Program-made: the position numbers and the translations under genes | Notes under the pieces: generated by a model | What the model was told of the DNA's origin: nothing | The model's input: only the letters and a program-made list of their open reading frames with translations | Database searches by the model: none | Part shown: piece after piece, positions 33,142 through 41,638 of the stretch | Position numbering within the stretch: the stretch's first letter is position 1 | Layout of the letters: the number at the start of each line of letters is the position of its first letter | Source: Microbispora hainanensis | GTDB lineage: Bacteria; Actinomycetota; Actinomycetes; Streptosporangiales; Streptosporangiaceae | Length of the DNA: 64,000 nt | Reading direction: 5' to 3' | NCBI RefSeq assembly: GCF_036186745.1 | Contig: NZ_CP108086.1 | Location: 496,001 to 560,000 of the forward strand

Positions 33142-33203
33142 GTAATCCACTCGGGGTTACGAAGTGAAGCCGGGTCAACCTCCGCAGGTGGTGGCCCGGC
33201 TTT
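33142..33203 (+). terminator. Two adjacent stem-loops after the wrbA operon
   Basis: GTAATCC-ACTCG-GGGTTAC (33142-33160) is followed by AAGCCGGG (33167-33174) pairing with CCCGGCTT (33195-33202) around a CCTCCGCAGG inner stem, then TTTCGCG. The second is a convincing terminator readable on both strands. The remaining 32949-33141 spacer holds no recognised gene. Confidence 0.65.
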
Positions 33204-33217
33204 CGCGTATCCAGACG

Positions 33218-33553
33218 TCATGCGGGCTCGCAGCCCACATGTGAGAGGACCACTCCCAGGCCGACAGCCCAGGGGTCCTCGTCTCGCGCGAGCGCTCTCG
33301 CCACACCACTCACCACTACGTCCGCCACCCAGAGAAGAGGCTCCTTCGCGACTGCGGCATGTCCGTATTCAAACCGCGGCGGTCGGCGCGCCAGACCGCC
33401 CAGAACCCGACGATCATGCCTGTCCTGGTTTGCCTCGCGCTCGGCGAGCACGACAGAGCGAACCTCATACGGCAGTTCCCGCACCAGCCAAGTGAGAGCC
33501 CTGGCACGTGCCGCCTCTTTGCGCTTGGGTCGATCAAAGCGACAGCCGTACAC
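33218..33553 (-). pseudogene. Truncated C-terminal part of a conserved actinobacterial protein
   Basis: The minus strand encodes KRKEAARARALTWLVRELPY, VVLAEREANQDRHDRRVL and a terminal KEPLLWVADVVVSGVARAL. I recognise this as the C-terminal half of actinobacterial hypothetical proteins with an RNase-H-like (DUF3800-type) look (KEPLLW.AD.V motif). The expected N-terminal half with the first catalytic aspartates is missing: upstream the frame meets a stop near 33634. GTG 33553 is preceded by GAGG, so a shortened protein might still be made. The LacI gene of the next locus ends just upstream. Confidence 0.45.
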
Positions 33554-33678
33554 CCTCGCCTCGACGGGTGACGTCTGCCGTGGGCAACCCAGCGCCGGGC
33601 GCTCCGTATGGGGAGCAGCTAAGACGAATGGTCATCCGGCGGGCACCGTCGTGACACCCGCCGGTACGCCGAACGCGT

Positions 33679-34704
33679 TCAGCCGGACGAAGCTCGCCCG
33701 ACCGTGCTCTCCCGCACGACCAGCGTGGACCCGGTGACAGTGTCGTTGACGGGCAGGTCGGTCTTGCTCTGCGCCCGAGCCAGCAGCCGATCCACCGCGG
33801 TCTCGGCGATCTGGCGTTTGTCAGGGGAGATGGTGGTCAGGGTGGGGGTGCTGTAGCGGCCTTCGTCGATGTCGTCGAAGCCGACTACGGCCACATCCTC
33901 GGGTACGCGCAGCCCGTGTTCGAGGAGGGCCCGGATGGCGCCCTGGGCGAGGAGGTCGGTGGCGCAGAAGAGGGCGTCCGGGAGCGGGCCGGTCCGCTGC
34001 AGAAGCTTGCGGGTGGCGAGCATGCCGTCTTTGCGGTGGTATCCGGCAGTGGGCACGATGAGGCGGGATTCGACCTTGAGGCCGGCGGCCTCCAAAGCCT
34101 GGCGGTAGCCGGCGGTGCGGAGCTGGGCGATTTCGGAGGTGGCCGCGCGCTGGGAGCCGATGAAGGCGATGCGGCGGCGGCCGATCTCGATGAGGTGTTC
34201 GGTGGCGGTGCGGGCGGCGGCGACGTTGTCGATGCCGACGTGGTCGACGAGGCCCTGGCTTGAACGTTCGCCGAGCAGCACGATCGGGGTGCGGTCGCGG
34301 CGGCCTTCGAGGTCGGCGCCGCCGAGGGCGACGGGGCTGTAGATGAGGCCTTCCACGAACTGGGTGGAGGTGCCGTTGACGACGGCGAGTTCGCGGTCGC
34401 GGTCGCCGAGCGTCTGCATGATCATCACGGTGAGGCCGCGTTTCTGGGCCACCTCGACGACGAGACGGGCCAGCTCGGAGAAGTAGGCGACGTCGAGCTC
34501 GGGGACGGCCAGGCCGATGATGCGGCTGTGTCCGCTGCGCAGGCTGCGGGCCGCGTGGTTGGGGCGATAGTCGAGCTCCTCGATGGCGGCGAGGACGCGG
34601 GCCCGCACGTCGTCGCTGACGTGAGGGTAGTTGTTGATCACGTTGGAGACCGTCTTGCGGGCGACTCCCGCTCGGGCCGCCACGTCCGCTTGGGTGACCG
34701 TCAT
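33679..34704 (-). CDS. LacI-family repressor of the glycan-utilisation operon
   Basis: A 341-residue LacI/GalR regulator. The helix-turn-helix is at the extreme N-terminus (TQADVAARAGVARKTVSNVI), the hinge contains NHAARSLRSGHSRIIGL, and the effector domain ends with VAVVGFDDIDEGRYSTPTLT. It is divergent from the binding-protein/GH operon; CG-centred palindromes lie in the shared 137-bp region. Start ATG 34704. The sugar effector is presumably a degradation product of the locus's glycan. Confidence 0.93.
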   Translation of the reverse strand: MTVTQADVAARAGVARKTVSNVINNYPHVSDDVRARVLAAIEELDYRPNHAARSLRSGHSRIIGLAVPELDVAYFSELARLVVEVAQKRGLTVMIMQTLGDRDRELAVVNGTSTQFVEGLIYSPVALGGADLEGRRDRTPIVLLGERSSQGLVDHVGIDNVAAARTATEHLIEIGRRRIAFIGSQRAATSEIAQLRTAGYRQALEAAGLKVESRLIVPTAGYHRKDGMLATRKLLQRTGPLPDALFCATDLLAQGAIRALLEHGLRVPEDVAVVGFDDIDEGRYSTPTLTTISPDKRQIAETAVDRLLARAQSKTDLPVNDTVTGSTLVVRESTVGRASSG

Positions 34705-34727
34705 CCCCGCCTCTGTCCGCTTCCGAT

Positions 34728-34737
34728 GTTACGTAAC
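34728..34737. promoter_or_regulatory. CG-centred palindrome near the LacI start
   Basis: GTTACGTAAC, a perfect 10-bp palindrome with the central CG typical for LacI-family operators, 23 bp upstream of the LacI ATG. Confidence 0.55.
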
Positions 34738-34752
34738 GGCACAAGTGTAGCC

Positions 34753-34780
34753 TTTACCACGTGGCAGGCCACGTGGTAAA
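34753..34780. promoter_or_regulatory. Nested palindromic operator before the glycan operon
   Basis: TTTACCACGTGG (34753-34764) and CCACGTGGTAAA (34769-34780) are perfect 12-bp arms around CAGG; each arm itself contains the 8-bp palindrome CCACGTGG. The two CG centres are 16 bp apart. Location 62 bp before the binding-protein ATG fits an operator for the divergent LacI protein. Confidence 0.7.
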
Positions 34781-34841
34781 AACGCTCGCAATAGCCGCGA
34801 AACACTTCAGAAACCCCGATCGCGGCCTCCCGGAGGGCTCC

Positions 34842-36185
34842 ATGCGCATCTCTCGACGGCTGATACCGATCTGCCTGACCATGTCGGCGATAACCGCCGT
34901 GACCGCCTGCTCCAACACCGCGGCGTCCTCGGGGGAGAAGTCCAACACGCTGACCATCGCGGTGTGGGGCGTCAACGAGGACATCGACAGCATCAAGGCC
35001 GCCGCCAAGGGCTTCGAGCAGGCCAACCCGGGCATCACGCTGAAGTTCAACAGGACCGACTGCGGCGCCGACTACGCCGTGTGCAAGACGCTCATCGCCG
35101 GCCGCAACATGGCGGACGTGCTCGTCACCGGCACCTGGAACTTCAACCAGATGGCCAACGACGGCGTGCTCGCCGACCTGACCGACCGCATGGCCGCCGA
35201 CGGCGTGAAGGAGGAGGACTTCGTCCCCGTCGTCATCCAGTCGGACAAGGCCGCGAAGGACGGGCGCTTCTACGGCCTGCCGATGGGCTACAACGTCCAG
35301 TCGCTGTTCTACAACAAGGAGATGTTCGCCAAGGCAGGGCTGAAAGAGCCGCCGGCCGACGGCGACTACACCTACGACGACCTGCGCGAATGGTCGCGCA
35401 AGCTCACCCTGGACGCCAACGGCAACAACGCCGACAGCCCGGACTTCGATCCCAAGAACGTCGTCCAGTGGGGCTACTACAACCGCTTCGCCATCCCGTC
35501 CGAGCCGGGCTACTGGCCGGTGCTGTGGGCGTACGGCGGCGGCGTGCTCGGCGGCGACAAGCGGGACCAGTGCGACCTGGAGAAGCCCGGCACCGCGCAG
35601 GCCATGCAGCTGCTGCAGGACATGATGTGGAAGGACCACAGCTCCGTCACCCCGCAGATGGAGCAGGAGACGCCCGGCTACCTGCGCTGGATCCAGGGGC
35701 ACGTGGCGATGCAGCAGGGCTCGCACGAGCAGGTCACGATCGCCGCGCAGCAGAACCCGTCGCTCAAGTACGACATGGCCGCCCTGCCGAAGGGCCCCGA
35801 GGGCAACGCGACGATGATCCAGGTGCACAGCTGGGCCGCGTACGCCAAGTCCCCGAACCTGGACAACGCCTGGAAGTTCATCAAGTACATGGCGACCGAG
35901 GGCGCCGGCAAGCAGATGGGGCTGATCCCGGCGTACAAGAAGGTCGCCGAGGGGCCCGCGTTCCTGAAGGCGCCCGGCGAGCCCGAGCACCTCAAGGAGG
36001 CGCAGCTCGACCCCGCGGCCTGGCCGCTGGCCCGTACGAACATCGACCCGCAGGGCGTGCTCGCCACGGTGCTCGGTCAGGACGGGCTCGGCCCGGCGCT
36101 GAACGACATCATCACCGGCAAGAAGCCCGCGGCCGAGGCGCTCAAGGGCACCTGCGCCAAGATCGACAAGATCCTCGCCTCCTGA
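34842..36185 (+). CDS. Sugar-binding lipoprotein of the glycan operon
   Basis: A 447-residue extracellular solute-binding protein (family 1). Signal peptide with lipobox V-T-A-C (C23); mature lobes contain TLTIAVWGVNEDIDSIKAAA, GLPMGYNVQSLFYNKEMFAK and GLIPAYKKVAEGPAFLKAPG. ATG 34842 is chosen over an in-frame GTG at 34761 because CGGAGGG lies directly upstream and the signal peptide then starts correctly. First gene of a six-gene operon with two permeases and three glycosidases; the ligand is probably an oligosaccharide released by the secreted GH39-like enzyme. Confidence 0.94.
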   Translation: MRISRRLIPICLTMSAITAVTACSNTAASSGEKSNTLTIAVWGVNEDIDSIKAAAKGFEQANPGITLKFNRTDCGADYAVCKTLIAGRNMADVLVTGTWNFNQMANDGVLADLTDRMAADGVKEEDFVPVVIQSDKAAKDGRFYGLPMGYNVQSLFYNKEMFAKAGLKEPPADGDYTYDDLREWSRKLTLDANGNNADSPDFDPKNVVQWGYYNRFAIPSEPGYWPVLWAYGGGVLGGDKRDQCDLEKPGTAQAMQLLQDMMWKDHSSVTPQMEQETPGYLRWIQGHVAMQQGSHEQVTIAAQQNPSLKYDMAALPKGPEGNATMIQVHSWAAYAKSPNLDNAWKFIKYMATEGAGKQMGLIPAYKKVAEGPAFLKAPGEPEHLKEAQLDPAAWPLARTNIDPQGVLATVLGQDGLGPALNDIITGKKPAAEALKGTCAKIDKILAS

Positions 36186-36201
36186 CGACGGGACGACCGT
36201 G

Positions 36202-37188
36202 ATGGGCGAAACCGCACCATCGTCCGCACAGGCGCCGCGCTCCCGGGCGCGGCGCCGTGAGGCGGGCACCGCGCTGCTGTTCCTGCTGCCCCAGATCTTC
36301 GGTCTGGTGGCCTTCGTCGGCGTCCCGCTCGGCGTGTCGCTGTACTACTCGTTCACCCACTGGGACCTGGTCGCCCCCGAGCCCACCTGGATCGGGCTGG
36401 AGAACTGGACGCACCTGCTCGAGGACGAGCGCGTGCCGAAGGTGCTGTGGAACACGATCAAGTTCATCTTCACCGGCACCCTCAGCTTCCTGCTGATGTC
36501 GCTGGTGGCCGCGCTGCTCACCTACCGGCCGCGGCGCGGGGTGGCGTTCTACCGGGCGCTGCTGTTCCTGCCGTACGTGCTGTCGCAGATCGCGGTCGGC
36601 ATCGTCTGGCGCTGGATGTTCAACACCGAGTCCGGGCCGATCAACGCCGCGATCGAGCTGTTCGGCGTGGACGGGCCGCAGTGGCTGCTCGACCCGGCGA
36701 CGGCGATGCCCGCCATCGCGCTGGTCACCACCTGGCAGGGGCTCGGCTACGGCATGACGCTCTACATCGCCTCCCTGCACGGGGTGCCCGAGGCCCTGCC
36801 GGAGGCGGCGAAGATCGACGGCGCGAACGCCTGGCAGCGCTTCCGCCACGTGATGCTGCCGATGATCTCACCGACGGTGCTGTTCCTCGTGGTCACCTCG
36901 CTGATCGGCGCCCTGCAGCTGTTCGACCCGGTGGTCGCCATGACCACCTCGGGCGGCAGCATCGGCATGGCCGGCGGGCCCGACGACTCCACGCGCACGG
37001 TGGTGCTCTACATGTACAACCAGATGTTCAACTACAACGAGCGCCTGTCCGGGCTCGGTTACGCCGCGGCGATCGCCTGGGTGCTGGCCCTGCTGACCTT
37101 CGTGCTCACGCTCGTCCAGTGGGCGTTCAGCAAGCGGTGGGTCTTCTACGCCGGTGAGGGCGCCGCCAAGAAGGGCGGCCAGGGATGA
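36202..37188 (+). CDS. Sugar ABC transporter permease (MalF-like)
   Basis: A 328-residue inner-membrane permease with about six helices (first: GTALLFLLPQIFGLVAFVGV) and the EAA loop EALPEAAKIDGANAWQRFRH for contact with the ATPase. It follows the binding protein by 16 bp and overlaps the next permease by 4 bp. A GTG one codon upstream (36199) is an alternative start. No ATPase gene is in the operon, so a shared MsiK-type ATPase is expected. Confidence 0.93.
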   Translation: MGETAPSSAQAPRSRARRREAGTALLFLLPQIFGLVAFVGVPLGVSLYYSFTHWDLVAPEPTWIGLENWTHLLEDERVPKVLWNTIKFIFTGTLSFLLMSLVAALLTYRPRRGVAFYRALLFLPYVLSQIAVGIVWRWMFNTESGPINAAIELFGVDGPQWLLDPATAMPAIALVTTWQGLGYGMTLYIASLHGVPEALPEAAKIDGANAWQRFRHVMLPMISPTVLFLVVTSLIGALQLFDPVVAMTTSGGSIGMAGGPDDSTRTVVLYMYNQMFNYNERLSGLGYAAAIAWVLALLTFVLTLVQWAFSKRWVFYAGEGAAKKGGQG

Positions 37189-38081
37189 CGGTCACCGACA
37201 CGATCAAGGTGGGCGCGCCGAGCCTGGCCGCGCAGCCCGCGCCCGGCTTCCACCAGGCGCGCAAGCGGGCCAGGACCGGCTTCTACCACGTCGGAATGAC
37301 GGTGCTGGTGGTGCTCTACATCCTGCCGGTGCTGTGGGCGGCGTCGATGTCGCTGCGTACGGACGCCCACATGTTCGACGCCGACCAGCTCATCCCGCAC
37401 CCGATCACCTTCGAGCACTACGTGAACCTGTTCACGATCCTGCCGGACTTCGGGCGGTACGTCGGCAACACGGTGCTGATCGCCGTGGTCGGCACGGCCG
37501 GCACGCTGCTGTCGAGTTCGCTCGCCGGGTACGCGCTGGCCCGCTTCACCTTCCCGGGCCAGCGGGCGCTGCTGATGGTGATCCTGCTGACGCTGATGGT
37601 GCCGCCGCAGGTGACGCTCATCCCGCAGTACGTCATCTTCCGCAACCTGAACTGGCTCGACACCCCGCTGCCGATCATCGTGCCGATGCTGTTCGGCGGC
37701 GCGCTGCCCACGTTCTTCTTCCGGCAGTTCTTCCTCACGCTGCCGCGCGAGCTGGAGGACGCCGCCGCGATCGACGGCGCGGGCCGCTGGCGCACGTTCT
37801 TCTCGGTGATGGCACCGCTGGCCGGGCCGGCGTACCTGGCGATGGGGCTGCTGACGTTCGTCCAGCTCTGGAACAGCTTCTTCGTCAACAGCATCTACCT
37901 GCAGGACCAGAACCAGTGGGTGCTCACCCAGGCGCTGCAGAGCCTCATCGGCCGCTACAACAGCCAGTACGGCGAGATCATGGCCGGCGTCACCCTCGTC
38001 TCCCTGCCGATCGTCATCGGCTACGTCCTCGTCCAGCGCTGGGTGGTGCGCGGCATCGCCTTCAGCGGCATGGCCAACTGA
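37185..38081 (+). CDS. Sugar ABC transporter permease (MalG-like)
   Basis: A 298-residue permease with six helices; HVGMTVLVVLYILPVLWAAS is the first, followed later by LMVPPQVTLIPQYVIFRNLN and the EAA loop ELEDAAAIDGAGRWRTFFSV. C-terminus RWVVRGIAFSGMAN is typical for the MalG half. ATG overlaps the preceding stop (ATGA), implying stoichiometric synthesis of both permeases. Confidence 0.93.
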   Translation: MTVTDTIKVGAPSLAAQPAPGFHQARKRARTGFYHVGMTVLVVLYILPVLWAASMSLRTDAHMFDADQLIPHPITFEHYVNLFTILPDFGRYVGNTVLIAVVGTAGTLLSSSLAGYALARFTFPGQRALLMVILLTLMVPPQVTLIPQYVIFRNLNWLDTPLPIIVPMLFGGALPTFFFRQFFLTLPRELEDAAAIDGAGRWRTFFSVMAPLAGPAYLAMGLLTFVQLWNSFFVNSIYLQDQNQWVLTQALQSLIGRYNSQYGEIMAGVTLVSLPIVIGYVLVQRWVVRGIAFSGMAN

Positions 38082-38115
38082 CTCTCGCTCTTCTCCCGGA
38101 AAGGGACCCCCGTAC

Positions 38116-39822
38116 GTGAAGATCCCCGCCACGACCGCGACCGTCCGAGTGCACCCGGCCCGCCGCGCCGACCACCCGCTGTCGAAGTCGAAGTTCGCCG
38201 TCTTCAACAGCGGCATCGTGCACGCCCCGACCTACCGCCGCGACGAGGCCGCGCTGCGCGCCGCGCATCCCGAGTCGGTCCGCATCGACATCGGCTGGGG
38301 CGCCCAATGGATCGGCTACGAGCGCCCGATCAGCACGCCCACGCCGGACGGCTTCGTCTACGACTTCTCCGAGCTGGACGAGATCGGAACGTTCCTCAAC
38401 GGCCTCGGCATCCGCCCCTACTGGTCGTACTGCTACGTGCCGGCCCCCTACCAGCCCGAGGGCGGCGACTGGCGCGACCTCGCCGACGACGCCGGCTGGG
38501 CGGAGATGGTCCGCGCCTACGTCGCCGGCGCCCGCGAGCGCGGCGTCAAGGTCGGCTACCACGAGGTCTACAACGAGCCCGACCTGCGCGACGAGAAGAC
38601 CGGCGAGGCCGTCTTCTACGGCGGCGACCTGGACGACTACCTGCAGCTCTACCGCACGGCCGCGCCCGCGATCCGCGAAGCCGACCCCGACACCCCGGTG
38701 GGCGGCCCGGCCCTGGCCATGGTGCTGCCGAACGAGCACTGGATCCCGGCCTTCCTCGACACCGTACGGTCGGAGAAGCTGCCGCTGGACTTCTTCTCCT
38801 TCCACCACTACGGCACCCACAGCGTGCATGTGGCCCTGGAGAAGGTGCTGCGCCACCTGGAGGAGCGCCCCGACCTGGCGGACGTGGAGGTGCACCTCAA
38901 CGAGTACAACTCCTACCCGGTGCACTATCCGCGCGGCGGCACCCAGGACGGCCACCACATGGCGGCGGCCCTGCTCGCCGACTTCGCCACGCTCCTCGCC
39001 GCGCCGGGGCTGACGAAGGTGAACTGGGCGCAGTTCCTCGACAGCGGCCAGGACAACTACTCGGGCATGGTCACCATCGACGGCGAGCGCAAGCCGGTGC
39101 TCAGCGCGTACGAGTTCTACCAGAACATGCCGACCGATCGCTGTGTGATCGAGATCGACGGCCCGCCCGAGGTCGGCGGGCTGGCCGGCGTCGAGCCCGG
39201 CCGGCTGAGCGTGGCCGTGTGGAACCGCTCGCCCCGCGCCGTGCGGGTCCGCCTCGACCTGGGCGAGGGCACGTACGAGAGCGTCGCGCTGCGCAGGATC
39301 GACGACGGCAACGACGGCGCCGAGGCCGAGCACCTGCCCGCCGAGCGCTTCTGGGATCTGGAGCTGCCCCGCGGCGGCGTCGCCCTGCTGGAGGCGACCG
39401 ACACCGCCGCGCGGACCGCCCCGCCCGCCCCCGCAGGCGCCGTCCGCCGGGTCCGCCACCGCTACACCGCCCGCACCACGAGCGCGTGGGCCGACCTGGA
39501 CGAGGCCACCACCACCTTCCGCCTCGGCACCGCGACCGACCCGCACGCCGTGCCCGTCATCACCGCCGACCTGGAGGGCTGCGGCGAGACGATCACCGTC
39601 ACCGGGCGGCTCACCGACGCGTCCGGCGCGCCCCTCACCGGCGGACGGCTCGTCGTCCGCATCGACGGCGGCCTCGGGCAGAGCCGCGAGGTCTACCTGG
39701 ACGAGCAGGCCCCGCAGACGGTGGACCTCACCGGCCTCGCCGCCGAGCTCGGCCGGGCGCGCGTCACGGTCGCGCTGCGCGGCGCGCCCGAGCACGCCTT
39801 CGCCACCGTCACCCTCACCTGA
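38116..39822 (+). CDS. Cytosolic GH39-like glycoside hydrolase
   Basis: A 568-residue clan GH-A (alpha/beta-barrel) glycosidase without signal peptide. The acid/base is E154 in VYNEPD and the likely nucleophile E263 in HLNEYNS, the spacing and motifs resembling GH39 (beta-xylosidase, alpha-L-iduronidase, arabinofuranosidase activities). The C-terminal 170 residues form beta-rich accessory domains. The N-terminal SKSKFAVFNSGIV is clearly paralogous to the secreted enzyme at the end of the operon (VKSKFGLFNSGYV). It probably cleaves imported oligosaccharides. GTG 38116 after GGAAAGGGA. Substrate not assignable by eye. Confidence 0.82.
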   Translation: MKIPATTATVRVHPARRADHPLSKSKFAVFNSGIVHAPTYRRDEAALRAAHPESVRIDIGWGAQWIGYERPISTPTPDGFVYDFSELDEIGTFLNGLGIRPYWSYCYVPAPYQPEGGDWRDLADDAGWAEMVRAYVAGARERGVKVGYHEVYNEPDLRDEKTGEAVFYGGDLDDYLQLYRTAAPAIREADPDTPVGGPALAMVLPNEHWIPAFLDTVRSEKLPLDFFSFHHYGTHSVHVALEKVLRHLEERPDLADVEVHLNEYNSYPVHYPRGGTQDGHHMAAALLADFATLLAAPGLTKVNWAQFLDSGQDNYSGMVTIDGERKPVLSAYEFYQNMPTDRCVIEIDGPPEVGGLAGVEPGRLSVAVWNRSPRAVRVRLDLGEGTYESVALRRIDDGNDGAEAEHLPAERFWDLELPRGGVALLEATDTAARTAPPAPAGAVRRVRHRYTARTTSAWADLDEATTTFRLGTATDPHAVPVITADLEGCGETITVTGRLTDASGAPLTGGRLVVRIDGGLGQSREVYLDEQAPQTVDLTGLAAELGRARVTVALRGAPEHAFATVTLT

Positions 39823-39863
39823 CCACCCTCACCAGCGCATCATCGGGGACCTTAAGGAGTACC

Positions 39864-41630
39864 GTGCCCACGCCCTTGCACGACCAGCATCCGCGCCCGC
39901 TGCTGGCCCGCGCCGACTGGCAGGACCTCGGCGGCGACTGGCGGTTCGCCTACGACGACGGCGACGTCGGCCTCGCCGAACACTGGGAGCGCCGCGATGA
40001 CGTGTTCGACCAGACGATCACGGTGCCCTTCCCGCCGGAGTCCCCGGCCAGCGGCATCGGCGACACCGGCTACCACCCGGTGCTGTGGTACCGCCGCACC
40101 GTCGAGGTGGAGCCGCCGGAGGCGGGCCGGCGGGTGATGCTGCGCTTCGGCGCGGTCGACTACCGCGCCGACGTGTGGGTGAACGGCGAGCACGTCGCCT
40201 TCCACGAAGGCGGCCAGACCCCGTTCGGCGCCGACATCACCGACGCGCTGTCCGCCGACGGCCGGCAGGTGATCGTCGTACGCGCCTTCGACGACCCGCA
40301 CGACCTGGAGCAGCCGCGCGGCAAGCAGGACTGGCAGGAGCGCCCGCACGTCATCTGGTACGAGCGCACCACCGGCATCTGGCAGCCCGTCTGGCTGGAG
40401 GAGGTGCCCGCCGACCACGTCGAGCACCTGCGCTGGACGCCCGGCGGCACCCCCGGCGAGGTCGATCTGGATCTGCGGCTGGCCCGCCGCACCACCGGAC
40501 CTGTCCAGGTGACGGTACGGCTGGAGCTCGACGGCCGCGTGCTGGCCGAGGAGACGTCCACCGTCACCGGCTACCGGCTGCGTACGCGCCTGGTCGTGCA
40601 GGACGGCGACCACGACGCCGAACCGCACCACCTGCAGTGGACGCCTGAGCGGCCGACCCTGTGCCAGGCGACGATCACCGTCCACGGCGAATCCTCCGAG
40701 GACGTCGTGCACAGCTACGTCGGGTTCAGGACGGTCGGCACCGACGCCCGGTCGTTCCTGCTGAACGGCCTGCCGTACAAGCTGCGCATGGCCCTGTCGC
40801 AGGGGTACTGGCCGCAGTCGCACCTGGCCGCCCCGGACGCGGCGGCGCTGCGCACCGAGGTCGAGCTGATCAAGCAGCTCGGCTTCAACGGCATCCGCGT
40901 CCACCAGAAGGCCGAGGACCCGCGCTTCCTGTACTGGTGCGACCGGCTCGGCGTGCTGGTGTGGGCCGACGCGGCGGCCTCGTACTCGTTCAGCCCGCGC
41001 TCGCTGGCCCGCATCACGCGCGAGTGGATCGAGATCGTCGAACGGGACGCCGGCCACCCGTGCGTCGTGGCCTGGGTCGCGTTCAACGAGAGCTGGGGCG
41101 TGCCGCAGGTGGCGCATTCGGCCGCGCAGCGCGACGCCGTACGCGGCCTGTACCACCTGCTCAAAGCGCTCGACCCGAGCCGGCCGGTGATCGGCAACGA
41201 CGGCTGGGAGTACGTCAGCGGCGACCTGCTCGGCGTCCACGACTACACCCACGACCCCGAGGCCATCCGCGACCGCTACGCCGCCCGCCTGGAGGACACC
41301 GTCGCCACCGGACGGCCGGGCGGCCGTGCGCTCACCCTCACCGGCGACGCGCCCGCCGTGCCGGTGGTGCTCAGCGAGTTCGGCGGCTTCACCCACGCCC
41401 CCGACGACCCCACCACCTGGACCGGCTACGGCGTCGCCGACACGCCCGAGCAGCTCCTCGAACGGCTCGGCACGCTGCTGGACGCCGTGCACGAGGCCGG
41501 CGACCTGGCGGGGTTCTGCTTCACCCAGCTCACCGACACCGGACAGGAACGCAACGGACTGCTGACCGAGGACCGCAAACCCAAGGCCGACCCCGAGTCC
41601 ATCGCCCGCATCATCCGCGGCCGGAGGTGA
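39864..41630 (+). CDS. Glycoside hydrolase family 2 enzyme
   Basis: A 588-residue retaining glycosidase. N-terminal jelly roll (about 15-185: WQDLGGDWRFAYDD, RADVWVNGEHVAFHEGGQTP), immunoglobulin-like middle domain, and barrel with acid/base E409 in FNESWG and nucleophile E505 in VLSEFGG. It ends soon after the barrel, so it lacks the extra C-terminal domains of LacZ-type beta-galactosidases. No signal peptide, hence cytosolic. GTG 39864 is preceded by TAAGGAGT. Among GH2 specificities (beta-galactosidase, mannosidase, glucuronidase and others) none can be chosen safely. Confidence 0.88.
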   Translation: MPTPLHDQHPRPLLARADWQDLGGDWRFAYDDGDVGLAEHWERRDDVFDQTITVPFPPESPASGIGDTGYHPVLWYRRTVEVEPPEAGRRVMLRFGAVDYRADVWVNGEHVAFHEGGQTPFGADITDALSADGRQVIVVRAFDDPHDLEQPRGKQDWQERPHVIWYERTTGIWQPVWLEEVPADHVEHLRWTPGGTPGEVDLDLRLARRTTGPVQVTVRLELDGRVLAEETSTVTGYRLRTRLVVQDGDHDAEPHHLQWTPERPTLCQATITVHGESSEDVVHSYVGFRTVGTDARSFLLNGLPYKLRMALSQGYWPQSHLAAPDAAALRTEVELIKQLGFNGIRVHQKAEDPRFLYWCDRLGVLVWADAAASYSFSPRSLARITREWIEIVERDAGHPCVVAWVAFNESWGVPQVAHSAAQRDAVRGLYHLLKALDPSRPVIGNDGWEYVSGDLLGVHDYTHDPEAIRDRYAARLEDTVATGRPGGRALTLTGDAPAVPVVLSEFGGFTHAPDDPTTWTGYGVADTPEQLLERLGTLLDAVHEAGDLAGFCFTQLTDTGQERNGLLTEDRKPKADPESIARIIRGRR

Positions 41631-41638
41631 CCGCACCC

